From CAYJFG01 sp051881695 (GTDB lineage Bacteria > Bacillota > Clostridia > Oscillospirales > Acutalibacteraceae), in the NCBI GenBank assembly GCA_051881695.1, contig JBJEQJ010000020.1, positions 62,001-126,000 on the forward strand: DNA of 64,000 nt. The letters run 5' to 3'. Position numbers and translations under genes: made by a program. The notes under the pieces are model-generated. The model was not told where the DNA came from. It saw only the letters and a list, made by a program, of their open reading frames with translations, and made no database searches. Positions 16,430-25,154 of this stretch are shown here, piece after piece (within the stretch, counting starts at the first letter, position 1; each line of letters begins with the position of its first letter).

Positions 16430-17647
16430 ATGTCAACAAGAAAATTACTTACTAACGGCAACACTTTCAAGAGGACGGACAACCGTTGGTGCGGTGTGGT
16501 TTGGTATATGGATGAGCAAGGCGAACGAAAAAGAAAGAGCTTTTCGGGTACGACAAAAGCTGAAGTCAACAAGAAGATGACGGAATATATTGCGGCGTTT
16601 AATGACTCAATAATTGAGTCGCAGGAAACAAAGAAAAGGCTGAAAGACAGTATGCAGAACTGGCTTGAGGTATTTAAGTTCCCGTCCGTTGAACGCACCA
16701 CCTATGACAGATACGAGTGTACGGCGAAAAATCAAATCTATCCGTATATCGGTGATAAGGTAGTCGGAGATATCAAGTCAGCGGATATTAAAAAATTGCT
16801 CAATGACAAAATGAATGAGGGTTATGCTTACACTACGGTTAAGAAAGTGCATAATGTGCTGAATGAATATTTCCGTTATCTCACTCAACAAGAATACATT
16901 GACAGAAATCCCATGATAAGTGCGACCATGATTAAGAAGAGCAACTTTCTGGCGGCGCAGGACAAAGAAAATCTTCCGACGAGCGAAACCATAACGGTGT
17001 TCGCGCCGGAAGAGATTAAAATATTCAAAGATGAAGCATTCAGCACATTCTCAAACGGCAAAAGAAAATATCAGCAAGTCGCCGCATATATCCTTATGCT
17101 GAATACAGGCTTGAGAACAGGCGAAGTTCTCGGACTCCTTAACAGTGACATTGACCTTAAAAACAGGGTTATGCACCTTAACAGAGGAGTAAAGGAAATA
17201 TCAAAGCGTGACGGTGTCACAGCAGAAAAAGGACGAGAAATCAAGGTCGGCAAGCTCAAAAGTGCCACAAGCAAACGAGATGTTCCGCTGAACGATACTG
17301 CAATTGAAATGATACTCGACCTGAGAAAAGAGTTCTGCTTTGGTGAGGACTCGCCACTGATACCCGATGAAAACGGCAACTTCACTCGACCTGTAAATTT
17401 CCGCAAACGCTATTACAGAATCCTCAAAGCCGCAGGCATAGAAACCAAAGGTTTACACTCACTCCGTCATACCTTCGCCACGAATCTTGTAAATGGTATA
17501 AAGCAAAAGGACGGCACAATAAAATCCCTAACTCCAAGACAGGTAGCCGACTTGCTCGGTCACACAACTTCTGAAATTACTGAGCTGTACTATGTAAAAA
17601 GAGATTTGACTAAATTAAATGGTGTTACGGATGGGTTTGAGTTCTAA
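16430..17647 (+). CDS. Tyrosine site-specific integrase of the island
   Basis: A 405-residue phage/Tn916-type integrase. The N-terminal arm-binding domain (about 10-60) is followed by a SAM-like core-binding domain (about 75-170, YDRYECTAKNQIYPYIGDKVV). The catalytic domain carries Arg in LNTGLRTGEVLGL, Lys in the beta-hairpin, HSLRHTFAT, HTTSEITELYYV and the closing Tyr in that last motif. It is the best candidate for the enzyme that placed the island in tRNA-Trp. AAAAGGAGC precedes the ATG. Its GC content is higher than that of its neighbours, hinting at a different origin from the cargo. It is followed by its own terminator. Confidence 0.93.
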   Translation: MSTRKLLTNGNTFKRTDNRWCGVVWYMDEQGERKRKSFSGTTKAEVNKKMTEYIAAFNDSIIESQETKKRLKDSMQNWLEVFKFPSVERTTYDRYECTAKNQIYPYIGDKVVGDIKSADIKKLLNDKMNEGYAYTTVKKVHNVLNEYFRYLTQQEYIDRNPMISATMIKKSNFLAAQDKENLPTSETITVFAPEEIKIFKDEAFSTFSNGKRKYQQVAAYILMLNTGLRTGEVLGLLNSDIDLKNRVMHLNRGVKEISKRDGVTAEKGREIKVGKLKSATSKRDVPLNDTAIEMILDLRKEFCFGEDSPLIPDENGNFTRPVNFRKRYYRILKAAGIETKGLHSLRHTFATNLVNGIKQKDGTIKSLTPRQVADLLGHTTSEITELYYVKRDLTKLNGVTDGFEF

Positions 17648-17663
17648 ATTTATCCCAAATAAA

Positions 17664-17705
17664 AACATCGGATTTGAATTCTACCTCAAATTCGATGTTA
17701 ATTTT
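17664..17705 (+). terminator. Terminator after the integrase
   Basis: AACATCGGATTTGA pairs with TCAAATTCGATGTT (14 base pairs with one G-T), followed by AATTTTT. Confidence 0.75.
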
Positions 17706-17838
17706 TGCAATGCTATAAACAGTAAGAAGGGCTATCAAAGATTTAAAAAATGCTAAACTGATTACAACTAAGCAAAGATATAGAAGCAACGGTGAGAAAA
17801 GTAGTTTACTGTTTAAAATAATTCCAGTTAACTTAAGG

Positions 17839-18318
17839 TTATGACACCACTCCGGTAGCACTGCACTTTATTGTAACTGACATTGAATAATCTGTTGACC
17901 CTGCACTTGTTTTATTCGTAGCAGTCGCCTTTGCTGTTGCAGTGTTGCCAGATTTGCTGTGTGATGCACTCTTTATAGACCAAGCAGATGCTGGAGCTGT
18001 TGTAATATGGGAACAGCTTGTACAGGTCGATGTACTGCCATTGTATGAAAATGTAGCCTTAATTGCAACTGACCAAAGTACAGTACCACTGCTGTTTTTG
18101 TAATATCTTGTTTTTGTTTTTGTAATTGTATTTGTGGCATATAAAGAAATACCTGGATTTGCAGTATCGTCAGTAATTATTGTTTCAATATAATCACCAT
18201 TATCTAAATATTCAATGGTTCTTTCTGTATAATCGGTGGTTGTGGCACTTACAGGAATACTCAAAAATATACAACTAATAAGTGCAATAATTAATGTAAT
18301 AGTTATTGTTTTCTTCAT
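17839..18318 (-). CDS. Small secreted protein, Thr/Ser-rich, beta-type
   Basis: A 159-residue protein with a clear signal peptide (KK, then ITLIIALISCIFLSI, cleavage near VSA-TTT at 25). The mature part is rich in Thr, Ser and Ala. It has alternating strand-like segments and two Cys pairs (CTSCSH and a lone late Cys), as in small Ig-like secreted proteins of Firmicutes. I recall similar proteins grouped as DUF6147 but am unsure. ATG 18318 has GGAG upstream. It is the last gene of the PadR operon, 13 bases after the HAAS-domain gene. The three may form a sensor-plus-secreted-product unit; the product could be a peptide toxin or surface protein. Confidence 0.65.
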   Translation of the reverse strand: MKKTITITLIIALISCIFLSIPVSATTTDYTERTIEYLDNGDYIETIITDDTANPGISLYATNTITKTKTRYYKNSSGTVLWSVAIKATFSYNGSTSTCTSCSHITTAPASAWSIKSASHSKSGNTATAKATATNKTSAGSTDYSMSVTIKCSATGVVS

Positions 18319-18331
18319 AGTTTTTACTCCT

Positions 18332-18706
18332 TTATTCAATTACTTCTTCAACGATAACAACTTCTTGTCTCATAATCATTTGATGCTCTTCCCACAATAT
18401 ATTTGCATACAGAGTGGAAAGTGATATTAGAATTGCAATTATAATAGCTATTAATGCTTTAATATATTTGCTGATTCTTATTTTTTTAATAACATAAGGT
18501 GCACCGATTGCCGAAAAATATTCGGCTACTACATCAACCGGATTTCCGTAGTTTTCATAAAGCTCTCCCTTTGTTGTTGCATTGGATTCTTCGCAGTAAT
18601 CCTCTACACCCTTGCTCAGTTGTTTTATGTACTTGCGCTCCTTCTTTCCTTTAACAGGGAACATAGCCTTTACTTCTTTGATGTACTCCTTGCACAGCTT
18701 ATTCAT
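18332..18706 (-). CDS. HAAS-domain (DUF6120/DUF1700-like) membrane protein
   Basis: A 124-residue protein. The first 75 residues form a helical HAAS-like module (YIKQLSKGVEDYC...YGNPVDVVAEYFSA). One membrane helix follows near 81-103 (YIKALIAIIIAILISLSTLYANI) and then a short acidic tail. HAAS modules pair with PadR regulators and are thought to tether them or sense membrane state. Here the PadR gene is directly upstream with an eight-base overlap, which supports that pairing. Confidence 0.72.
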   Translation of the reverse strand: MNKLCKEYIKEVKAMFPVKGKKERKYIKQLSKGVEDYCEESNATTKGELYENYGNPVDVVAEYFSAIGAPYVIKKIRISKYIKALIAIIIAILISLSTLYANILWEEHQMIMRQEVVIVEEVIE

Positions 18707-19058
18707 TGTCCTTATCCTCCGTGTTTTCTTTTAATGTTGAAAGTATTTTTTCTACACCCCTGTAAGCGTCACGAAAGTTGTTTAGTAGTTGGGCGTAATA
18801 ATCCCGTCCGTTTGATTCAAGATGATAATAAATTCTTGTTCTCCGCTTGCCCACAAGCTTAGAATATTGGGTAATTTTACCCTCGTTTTCAAGCTTGTAA
18901 GTAACAGCATAAATGGTGTTTTGAGAAATCGCAAGGCACCCGTCGGAAAATTCCTTAATGTACTTAACAATCTCATAGGCGTAGCTATCATGGTCATTCA
19001 AAATTGCCAGAATAAGAATTTCTGTTATTCCGCTGAAAAAATTATTTTTAGTACCCAT
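18699..19058 (-). CDS. PadR-family transcriptional regulator
   Basis: A 119-residue winged-HTH protein. ITEILILAILNDHDSYAYEIVKYI opens the domain, ISQNTIYAVTYKLENEGKI is the recognition helix and turn, and KRRTRIYYHLESNGRDY is the wing. PadR proteins repress nearby transporter and resistance genes until a ligand binds. ATG 19058 (with GGAAGGTG upstream) is preferred to an upstream in-frame start. It is first in an operon with the HAAS and secreted protein genes, and is divergent from the lipoprotein/ABC-2 operon, which it probably controls. Confidence 0.87.
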   Translation of the reverse strand: MGTKNNFFSGITEILILAILNDHDSYAYEIVKYIKEFSDGCLAISQNTIYAVTYKLENEGKITQYSKLVGKRRTRIYYHLESNGRDYYAQLLNNFRDAYRGVEKILSTLKENTEDKDNE

Positions 19059-19108
19059 AAAACACCTTCCAAAATTATGATTTGCCAACAATTCTATTAT
19101 ACATAAAG

Positions 19109-19126
19109 ATATTGTAATTTCAATAT
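19109..19126. promoter_or_regulatory. Candidate PadR operator
   Basis: A perfect inverted repeat, ATATTG-6-CAATAT, lies between the PadR gene and the divergent operon, at a usual position for autoregulation. PadR operators vary between family members, so this is a candidate only. Confidence 0.4.
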
Positions 19127-19146
19127 TTTAAATTTCAAAATAAGCA

Positions 19147-19176
19147 TTGACAAATTATGTTATATAGTTATATAAT
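19147..19176 (+). promoter_or_regulatory. Sigma-A promoter of the lipoprotein/ABC-2 operon
   Basis: TTGACA (19147-19152) and TATAAT (19171-19176) are spaced 18 bases apart. Both boxes are perfect, so a strong promoter is expected and a repressor such as the adjacent PadR would be needed to keep it off. Confidence 0.7.
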
Positions 19177-19275
19177 TTAATTAAAAGATAATTGAATTAT
19201 GGTAACATTATTCAATTTATTGTAGTTTTGTGATTGTTGCAACAAATTACAATAATAATGAAATGAGGAATAAAG

Positions 19276-20430
19276 ATGAAAAATATGCTGTCGGTGATAT
19301 TGATTTCAGTAATGGTATTATGTGTTTTTGTTGGCTGTGGCAGTGGCGGAAATGACACCAAGGTGACTATGCCCACATTGACTACTACTGAAACTACTGC
19401 ATCAGAAACAACTACTGAGGAGAACATAGCAGAACCAGTAACAGAAGAAATTGAAAGAGTTGACCCAAAAGATGTAAAAGTGATTCCTATTGATGTTGAC
19501 CCTTCCGCAAGGGGAAAATGTCTCCAAGAGGATATAAGCGGTTTTAGGGATTTGGTGTACGATATAGGAGAGGACGAAAACGGAAATGTAAACACCTATA
19601 CATACGACGGTGGATATATGACCTTCCATGTTGAACTTAGTGCAGAAACTAATAAAACTGTATCAATGGGCGTGTACCTTACGATTTCGGGAGTACAGAT
19701 TCCATTTACTATGCGCCAGTGCTCAGACGCCTCATTTGAAACAAAAATGGGCGAAGAAACATCAAAGGACACCTACCATCAACTGTGGTTTTCGGACAAA
19801 AACAACTACTATTTCTTAGTGAAGTTTAAGCCGGATATGTTCAAGAAGGGTGATACAATTTATCCTCAGTTAGTTTTCGTGGGTAATGACTCATATCTAC
19901 CGGACAAGGACGGTACAGTGGATTATGGTGCAAGGATGCCGTTTGATAGTCACGGTGTAAAGGTTATTGCAAAGTGTGACGGTAAAAAATCAGCACCGGA
20001 AGTTGATACAGAATACACCACAGAGCCTATGCCAAGCGACTATTATGACGACAACGACAATGGATATCCCAAAATTACTTTTGATACTGTAGAGGGATAC
20101 GGCTTTCAGAAAATCAGCAAAAGTGATGATGTAACATATAAAATTACAGGTTACACAGCGAACTTCCCTGTTGTTGATGAATTTGCCAACCAAAAGGTGC
20201 GATTATATGTACTTGTAAATAACAAGCTGTACCCTGCGTTTAACGGAAAATATTATTGTGATATGACTATGAATGAATGTACCTATTACTACAAGAATTT
20301 TACTGTTAAGGGCAAAGACCTTGAAAAAATGAACAGCGTAATGGTATGTGCCTGTCGTTTTCAAAAGACAGAAGCTGACGGTGGCGATAGTTTGATTTCT
20401 ACAGAACCACTATATATACAGGTGAATTAA
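19276..20430 (+). CDS. Secreted lipoprotein of unknown function
   Basis: A 384-residue protein. The signal peptide ends in a lipobox with Cys near 21 (VFVGC-GSGG), followed by a Thr/Glu-rich linker (about 30-65). The remaining 320 residues look like two or more beta-rich domains (repeated G-D-T-V, Y-L-P-D-K and KVRLYVLVNNKLYPAF strands). I do not recognise a family. It starts the operon that continues with an ABC ATPase and two permeases (nine-base gap). It may be a ligand-binding or cell-surface component of that system. GAGGAAT is the ribosome binding site. Confidence 0.72.
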   Translation: MKNMLSVILISVMVLCVFVGCGSGGNDTKVTMPTLTTTETTASETTTEENIAEPVTEEIERVDPKDVKVIPIDVDPSARGKCLQEDISGFRDLVYDIGEDENGNVNTYTYDGGYMTFHVELSAETNKTVSMGVYLTISGVQIPFTMRQCSDASFETKMGEETSKDTYHQLWFSDKNNYYFLVKFKPDMFKKGDTIYPQLVFVGNDSYLPDKDGTVDYGARMPFDSHGVKVIAKCDGKKSAPEVDTEYTTEPMPSDYYDDNDNGYPKITFDTVEGYGFQKISKSDDVTYKITGYTANFPVVDEFANQKVRLYVLVNNKLYPAFNGKYYCDMTMNECTYYYKNFTVKGKDLEKMNSVMVCACRFQKTEADGGDSLISTEPLYIQVN

Positions 20431-20439
20431 GGTGTCGAA

Positions 20440-21312
20440 ATGAAAGAGCTTGAACTTAAATCAATTTCAAAATCCTACGGAAAGAAACAGGTGCTTAACA
20501 ACCTATCCTGTAAATTCGGAAAAGGTGTTTATGGGCTATTAGGGCCAAATGGCGCCGGAAAAACTACGCTTATCAGCATAATAGTAAACATCCTTAAGGC
20601 AAACAGCGGCGAGGTGCTTTTCGGCGGTGAAAAAATAGAAAGGCTGGGAAAAGAATACTTTAGAAATATTGGGTATCTGCCTCAATATCCTCGCTTTTAT
20701 TCTAACTACACAGCACAGGAATTTCTTGAATATATTGCTGTTATTAAAGGTCTGAAAAGAGATGTGGCGAAGAAAAGAATTGACGAGCTTTTTGAATTTG
20801 TAAATCTTCAAAATGACCGCAAAAAGAAGGTAGGTGCATATTCAGGTGGTATGCGTCAAAGGCTTGGTGTTGCACAGGCAATAATAAATAACCCCCAAAT
20901 TCTTATTCTTGATGAACCTACAGCAGGTCTTGACCCAAAGGAAAGAATACGGTTTCGCAATTTGATTTCAAGTATTAGTCAAGATAAAACAGTTATTCTT
21001 GCAACACACATTGTTTCTGATGTTGAGTATATGGCTAAAGAGGTTGTTATGCTTGATAAGGGTAGGTTTGTATGTAATGACACACCTGCAAATCTTATTA
21101 ACTCAATAGGGGATAAGGTGTGGAACATTAATGTGCCCGAAAATGCTATTGATGAATGTATGGAAAAGTACATTGTCAGCAATGTTCAGCATACAGATAA
21201 TGGATTTTTGATAAAAACTGTTGGCGACAAACCCTCAGCAAATGCCACACAGGCATCTGCTACACTGGAAGAGGTGTATCTTTATTACATATCTGAGGGT
21301 GACACAAAATGA
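20440..21312 (+). CDS. ABC-2 type transporter ATPase
   Basis: A 290-residue ATPase of the drug/bacteriocin-export (CcmA/NatA) class. Walker A is GPNGAGKTT near 35-43, the Q loop is LPQYPRFYSNYTAQEFL, the signature YSGGMRQRLGVAQAI near 143-157, Walker B is ILILDEPTAGLDP and the H loop is LATHIVSDVE. The C-terminal 70 residues form an accessory domain usual for this class. It overlaps the next permease gene by four bases. It likely drives the two permeases that follow for export or self-protection. Confidence 0.92.
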   Translation: MKELELKSISKSYGKKQVLNNLSCKFGKGVYGLLGPNGAGKTTLISIIVNILKANSGEVLFGGEKIERLGKEYFRNIGYLPQYPRFYSNYTAQEFLEYIAVIKGLKRDVAKKRIDELFEFVNLQNDRKKKVGAYSGGMRQRLGVAQAIINNPQILILDEPTAGLDPKERIRFRNLISSISQDKTVILATHIVSDVEYMAKEVVMLDKGRFVCNDTPANLINSIGDKVWNINVPENAIDECMEKYIVSNVQHTDNGFLIKTVGDKPSANATQASATLEEVYLYYISEGDTK

Positions 21313-22523
21313 GAATAATCATCAGTGAGCTAAAAAAGCTCTTTAAAAGCAAGATTATTATAGTTGCCTTACTGCTTTTTATTGCCCTTGACTTCACCAA
21401 TATTTACAGAAATTACAATGTTTCCTCAGGATTTAGGGATATGTCAAAGGTGGTGACTGAAGCAAGGACGGTTATGCAGAAAAATCTTGACGGAAAGATT
21501 ACTGATGATAAGGTTAAGCTCATTAAAACTCAGGTGGAAAAGCTGAGTAAACTTGAAGCCGGAGAATTTTCTGAACAAAAAGAACCTGACAGTCAGTTTA
21601 TGACAGGCTATGCTTATTATGATTCTTACCTATGGGGAATTTTTAATAATTACCTTGACCACGGTCAGCAGTACTCAGAAGAACTGTCAGAAAAATTAGA
21701 TACAAGCAAAGAAAATATTGATTACTATAAGGGTAGAAATGATTATTATGTACGGGAAAATACCCTGTATCAAGACACATACAGCGGACGACAAATAGAG
21801 GAAATTTACGATACGGAAAATTTGCCCGACTATTTTCAATACAGTTTTTCTGCAATCTTAATAATCATTATGCTCCTTCTCGGTGTTGTGCCGGTGTTTT
21901 CCGGTGAATGTGAGTCCGATATGGACATTATTCTTAACACTACACCGCTGGGCAGAAGAAAGACGATTTTGGGTAAAATATCTTCAACCCTGATTTACAC
22001 AGTGTTGGTGACTCTGATTTTTTCAGCCTGTGATTTTATGGCATTTGTGATTTTCGGCAATATGGATGGACTTAACCAAAAACTATATGCTTTGGATATG
22101 TTTAATTACACTCCTGTGGATATGAAGGTATGGCAGTTTATCCTTGTGATGTTTGCAATAAAACTGCTTGGTATGATAATACTTTCCCTTGTGTTTCTGC
22201 TTTGTTCAAGGCTGTTTAAAAATTCGGTGACGCCGTTTATTACGGGAATGATAATTTTCGTTTTGCTTATGCTGTGCAGAACTCTGTTTACCACCCACAC
22301 AGGGGAAGTTTTTAATATGCTTAATCCTGTATCACTGATTATTTATTACAGCTACTTTACCTCTTTTTCAGTTGTTAATGTTTTTGGCAGTCCTGTTTTT
22401 ATGTATCAGCTTTCCGTAATTTCAGGAATATTAATTATGATAGCTCTGATTTTACTTATTGCATTGATGCCGTTAACAATAGAACTTCCTAAACTAAAAA
22501 TAAAAAGGAGAGTGAGGGTATGA
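21309..22523 (+). CDS. ABC-2 type permease subunit
   Basis: A 404-residue membrane protein. One N-terminal helix (SKIIIVALLLFIALDF) is followed by a roughly 155-residue outer loop and five or six C-terminal helices (from FSAILIIIMLLLGVVPVF to the end). The conserved cytoplasmic turn ESDMDIILNTTPLGRR follows the second helix, as in ABC-2 permeases. It overlaps both neighbours by four bases, so translation is coupled across the operon. Confidence 0.83.
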   Translation: MRIIISELKKLFKSKIIIVALLLFIALDFTNIYRNYNVSSGFRDMSKVVTEARTVMQKNLDGKITDDKVKLIKTQVEKLSKLEAGEFSEQKEPDSQFMTGYAYYDSYLWGIFNNYLDHGQQYSEELSEKLDTSKENIDYYKGRNDYYVRENTLYQDTYSGRQIEEIYDTENLPDYFQYSFSAILIIIMLLLGVVPVFSGECESDMDIILNTTPLGRRKTILGKISSTLIYTVLVTLIFSACDFMAFVIFGNMDGLNQKLYALDMFNYTPVDMKVWQFILVMFAIKLLGMIILSLVFLLCSRLFKNSVTPFITGMIIFVLLMLCRTLFTTHTGEVFNMLNPVSLIIYYSYFTSFSVVNVFGSPVFMYQLSVISGILIMIALILLIALMPLTIELPKLKIKRRVRV

Positions 22524-24559
22524 GCATATATATTGCAGAGTTTAAAAAAATCTTTATAAAAAACAAAATGCTTATACTGGCACTCCTTGTTATATCCTTT
22601 TGTGTTTTTACGGAATTTAGTTCAAATACCTACACCACTATGAGCAGTATAAATACCCAGAAGTATTACGACAGTTGTATAGAAAAAATCAGCGGTAAGT
22701 ATTCTGACAAAAAGGCAAATTATATTAATGAAATAAAAGGTAAATTCAGCGGTGCTGACGCAAAGCTTAGTTCACTTTCCGAGGAACTTGCAAAGGGGAA
22801 AATCACTGCTGATGACTATCTAAAGGAATATACTGAATATAGCTCTGTTAAGGCAAGTGGAGATGCAGTGACAGCGTTGCAAAATGACCTTTCCTATGTG
22901 CAAAAGGACATTGACCACCATTATTTTATTGACAGTCTTAACTGGACGCAGGTCTTTCAGAATTACGGTTTTGATTTTGTACTTATGCTTTTTGTACTGA
23001 TACTTTCGGTAAACAGTGTTATGGTTGAGTACAAGTCGGATATGACGGTAATAAATTCAGTTAGTGTAAAGGGCAGACAGTCAGGTGGCAGAGGTAAAAT
23101 GCTGACAGTAGTTGCCTTTACCGCTTTAATGACAATACTCTTTTCCGTAATTCACCTTGTAGCATACAGTCAAAAGTACGACCTGACAGGTTGGAATTAC
23201 CCAATTCAAAGCCTGACGGCATATTCAGGCGTTACTAAAGAGATGACAATAGGCGGAGGATATTTGCTGGTATCAATAATAAAAGTAATAGGATACTGTT
23301 CATTTGCTGTTTTTACTATGTTGTTTACAACAATTTTCAAAAAATCTGTTCCGGCTATGACCTTCTCTTTGGCTGTGATTTTAGTGCCGATGTATATTCT
23401 CAATTCAAATACAGAGGCTCAGTCACTTTATCTCCTTCCTTTCCCCATAGGCTCAATGATTGCAACCGGATATATTATGGGAACTAACAAAGAGGATTTT
23501 GGCGAAAATTATTTGTTTAGAGAGATAACTACATCTCAGCTAATTACTGTTCTGTCTGTTTTAGTTGTGGTTTCTGTTCTTATGGCTATATATGTTTCAA
23601 GAAAAATGTCAGGAAAAACTTTTAATCTGAAATTTCTAAAGAAAGCTCCGGCTTTTGTGTTAGTCTTGATTATGACCTTTACTATGTGTTCCTGTTCCGG
23701 AGAATTTGAAAATACAAACGAAGGTTATGTTCTGCTGAAAGATTACAACTTGATTTACAGCAAGGCTGACAAATATTTTATTAAGGCTGATGAAATCCCC
23801 ACAGATTTTCAGGGCTACATAGGATTTGTTGACGGGGAGTGTGCCTATATTCAAAGTGAGGGCACAATATATGAAATGAACCTTAAAACCTTGGAAAAAA
23901 GTGAGTTTGCGAAGATTTCCACAGATTACGATTCAGACGGATTTTTAGGATTAGAGGATTTAGTACCATCACTTTCAGGTGCAGGAGTTGACACCAATAT
24001 GTCTTTGCTTTCCTATCTTGAGGGTGGATATAAGGGTAGGTTATATTTTTCAAATATCGAAAACGGTATATCCGAATACAACATATCTAACGGTACTGTT
24101 AATATACTTGTTGCAGGCGCAGATATAACAAATTTCAAGATTGTGGGTAACTTTGGGTATTATCTTAATTCAAATAAATTTATGAAAATCAACCTTGATA
24201 CAAGGGAAGAAACCCTATTAACTACTAATCTTGTAAGTGATTATGCTGTGACGGGTGAGGATATATTTTACATAAATCAGATGGATAAGAATTATGTTTA
24301 TTCTCTCGATACAAGCAGTCCTGTATTTTCAATTCCTTGTAAGGGAATTTGTGCAAATAAAAACAATATCGTGTGCAGTACAGAAAAGGGTATTTTCAAA
24401 ATTACAAACAACAGTTCCGCTTTAATAACAAAGGAGAATACAGAAAAGCTGTATTCGGCAGATGAAGAGTACATTTACTACTCTACCTACGAAAACGACA
24501 CAGCATATTTGAAAATATGCGATTATAACGGCGATTGCGAAAAAATTATAATTAAATAG
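22520..24559 (+). CDS. ABC-2 permease fused to a lipoprotein-like beta-propeller domain
   Basis: A 679-residue protein in two parts. Residues 1-365 are an ABC-2 permease like its neighbour: an N-terminal helix (MLILALLVISFCVF), an outer loop, then helices from about 150 to 360. Residues 366-392 look exactly like a lipoprotein signal: basic KFLKK, hydrophobic APAFVLVLIMTFT, then Cys 390 and 392. The outer region 393-679 has repeated strand motifs (IYEMNLKTLEKSE, FMKINLDTREETL, VYSLDTSS, IFKITNNSS), as in DUF5050-type propellers. It looks like a permease gene joined in frame to a lipoprotein gene, giving the transporter an attached sensor or ligand-binding head. No break or frameshift is seen at the join. 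Confidence 0.8.
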   Translation: MSIYIAEFKKIFIKNKMLILALLVISFCVFTEFSSNTYTTMSSINTQKYYDSCIEKISGKYSDKKANYINEIKGKFSGADAKLSSLSEELAKGKITADDYLKEYTEYSSVKASGDAVTALQNDLSYVQKDIDHHYFIDSLNWTQVFQNYGFDFVLMLFVLILSVNSVMVEYKSDMTVINSVSVKGRQSGGRGKMLTVVAFTALMTILFSVIHLVAYSQKYDLTGWNYPIQSLTAYSGVTKEMTIGGGYLLVSIIKVIGYCSFAVFTMLFTTIFKKSVPAMTFSLAVILVPMYILNSNTEAQSLYLLPFPIGSMIATGYIMGTNKEDFGENYLFREITTSQLITVLSVLVVVSVLMAIYVSRKMSGKTFNLKFLKKAPAFVLVLIMTFTMCSCSGEFENTNEGYVLLKDYNLIYSKADKYFIKADEIPTDFQGYIGFVDGECAYIQSEGTIYEMNLKTLEKSEFAKISTDYDSDGFLGLEDLVPSLSGAGVDTNMSLLSYLEGGYKGRLYFSNIENGISEYNISNGTVNILVAGADITNFKIVGNFGYYLNSNKFMKINLDTREETLLTTNLVSDYAVTGEDIFYINQMDKNYVYSLDTSSPVFSIPCKGICANKNNIVCSTEKGIFKITNNSSALITKENTEKLYSADEEYIYYSTYENDTAYLKICDYNGDCEKIIIK

Positions 24560-24605
24560 ATTTACGCAGATTGTAAAATGAAGATGCAATAGTAAAAAAT
24601 AATAT

Positions 24606-24670
24606 CCATAGCAATGATCTTGTGATAGAATTGAGTTGCTACACAAAATTCGAAAGGATCATCGCTATGG
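24606..24670 (+). repeat. Inverted repeat masking the IS30 start region
   Basis: CCATAGC.ATGATC (24606-24619) pairs with GATCAT.GCTATGG (24657-24670), with one mismatch in 14. The right arm includes part of the GGATC ribosome binding site and the ATG of the transposase fragment. In read-through transcripts this would hide the start site. Confidence 0.6.
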
Positions 24671-24933
24671 ACAATCCAAATTGTAACACAAAACGCCCAA
24701 AAGGACAACACCTAACTTATGAAAAAAGAGTAGAAATGGAAATCCGACTTAAAGACGGTTGGTCACTATACAGAATACATAAACATATTGGATGTGTTTA
24801 TAACACAATAAAGAATGAGTATGAACGAGGTAAAGTTCTACTATATAAAGGCGAAGTAGATAGGTACAAAGCATCAGTCGGTCAGAAAACATACTTGGAA
24901 AATCGCAAAAACAGCAAAAAGAATTATAAATAG
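24667..24933 (+). pseudogene. Truncated IS30-family transposase
   Basis: An 88-residue N-terminal piece of an IS30-type transposase: KRPKGQHLTYEKRVEMEIRL and WSLYRIHKHIGCVYNTIKNE form the HTH that binds the IS ends. The catalytic DDE domain (about 200 more residues in full elements) is missing, and the frame ends at TAG soon after. It is inactive. It marks an insertion between the ABC-2 operon and the IS1182 element. Confidence 0.75.
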
Positions 24934-25129
24934 TTTTTAATAACAAATCGCTATATTATAAATTATTACAGGTTAAGTCCCTTGATAAAAATAATTAATG
25001 AAACAATCGGAGAACATATAAAGATGAGTTTCTTATTTTGTGTACAAAAGTTTCCAAAATCTGCACCGCAGTAAACAAAGATAAGAAAGCTTGAAAAAAG
25101 GTTATTAAAAAAAGACCTTGTAACAAAAC

Positions 25130-25154
25130 AGGGGGATTGTTTCAATCCCCCTGT
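25130..25154. repeat. 25-bp palindromic target duplication, left of IS1182 element
   Basis: This is identical to 26755-26779 in the same orientation. The sequence is itself a hairpin (AGGGGGATTG-TTT-CAATCCCCCT). It is a target site duplication of 25 bases, so the IS inserted into a stem-loop. Confidence 0.88.
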
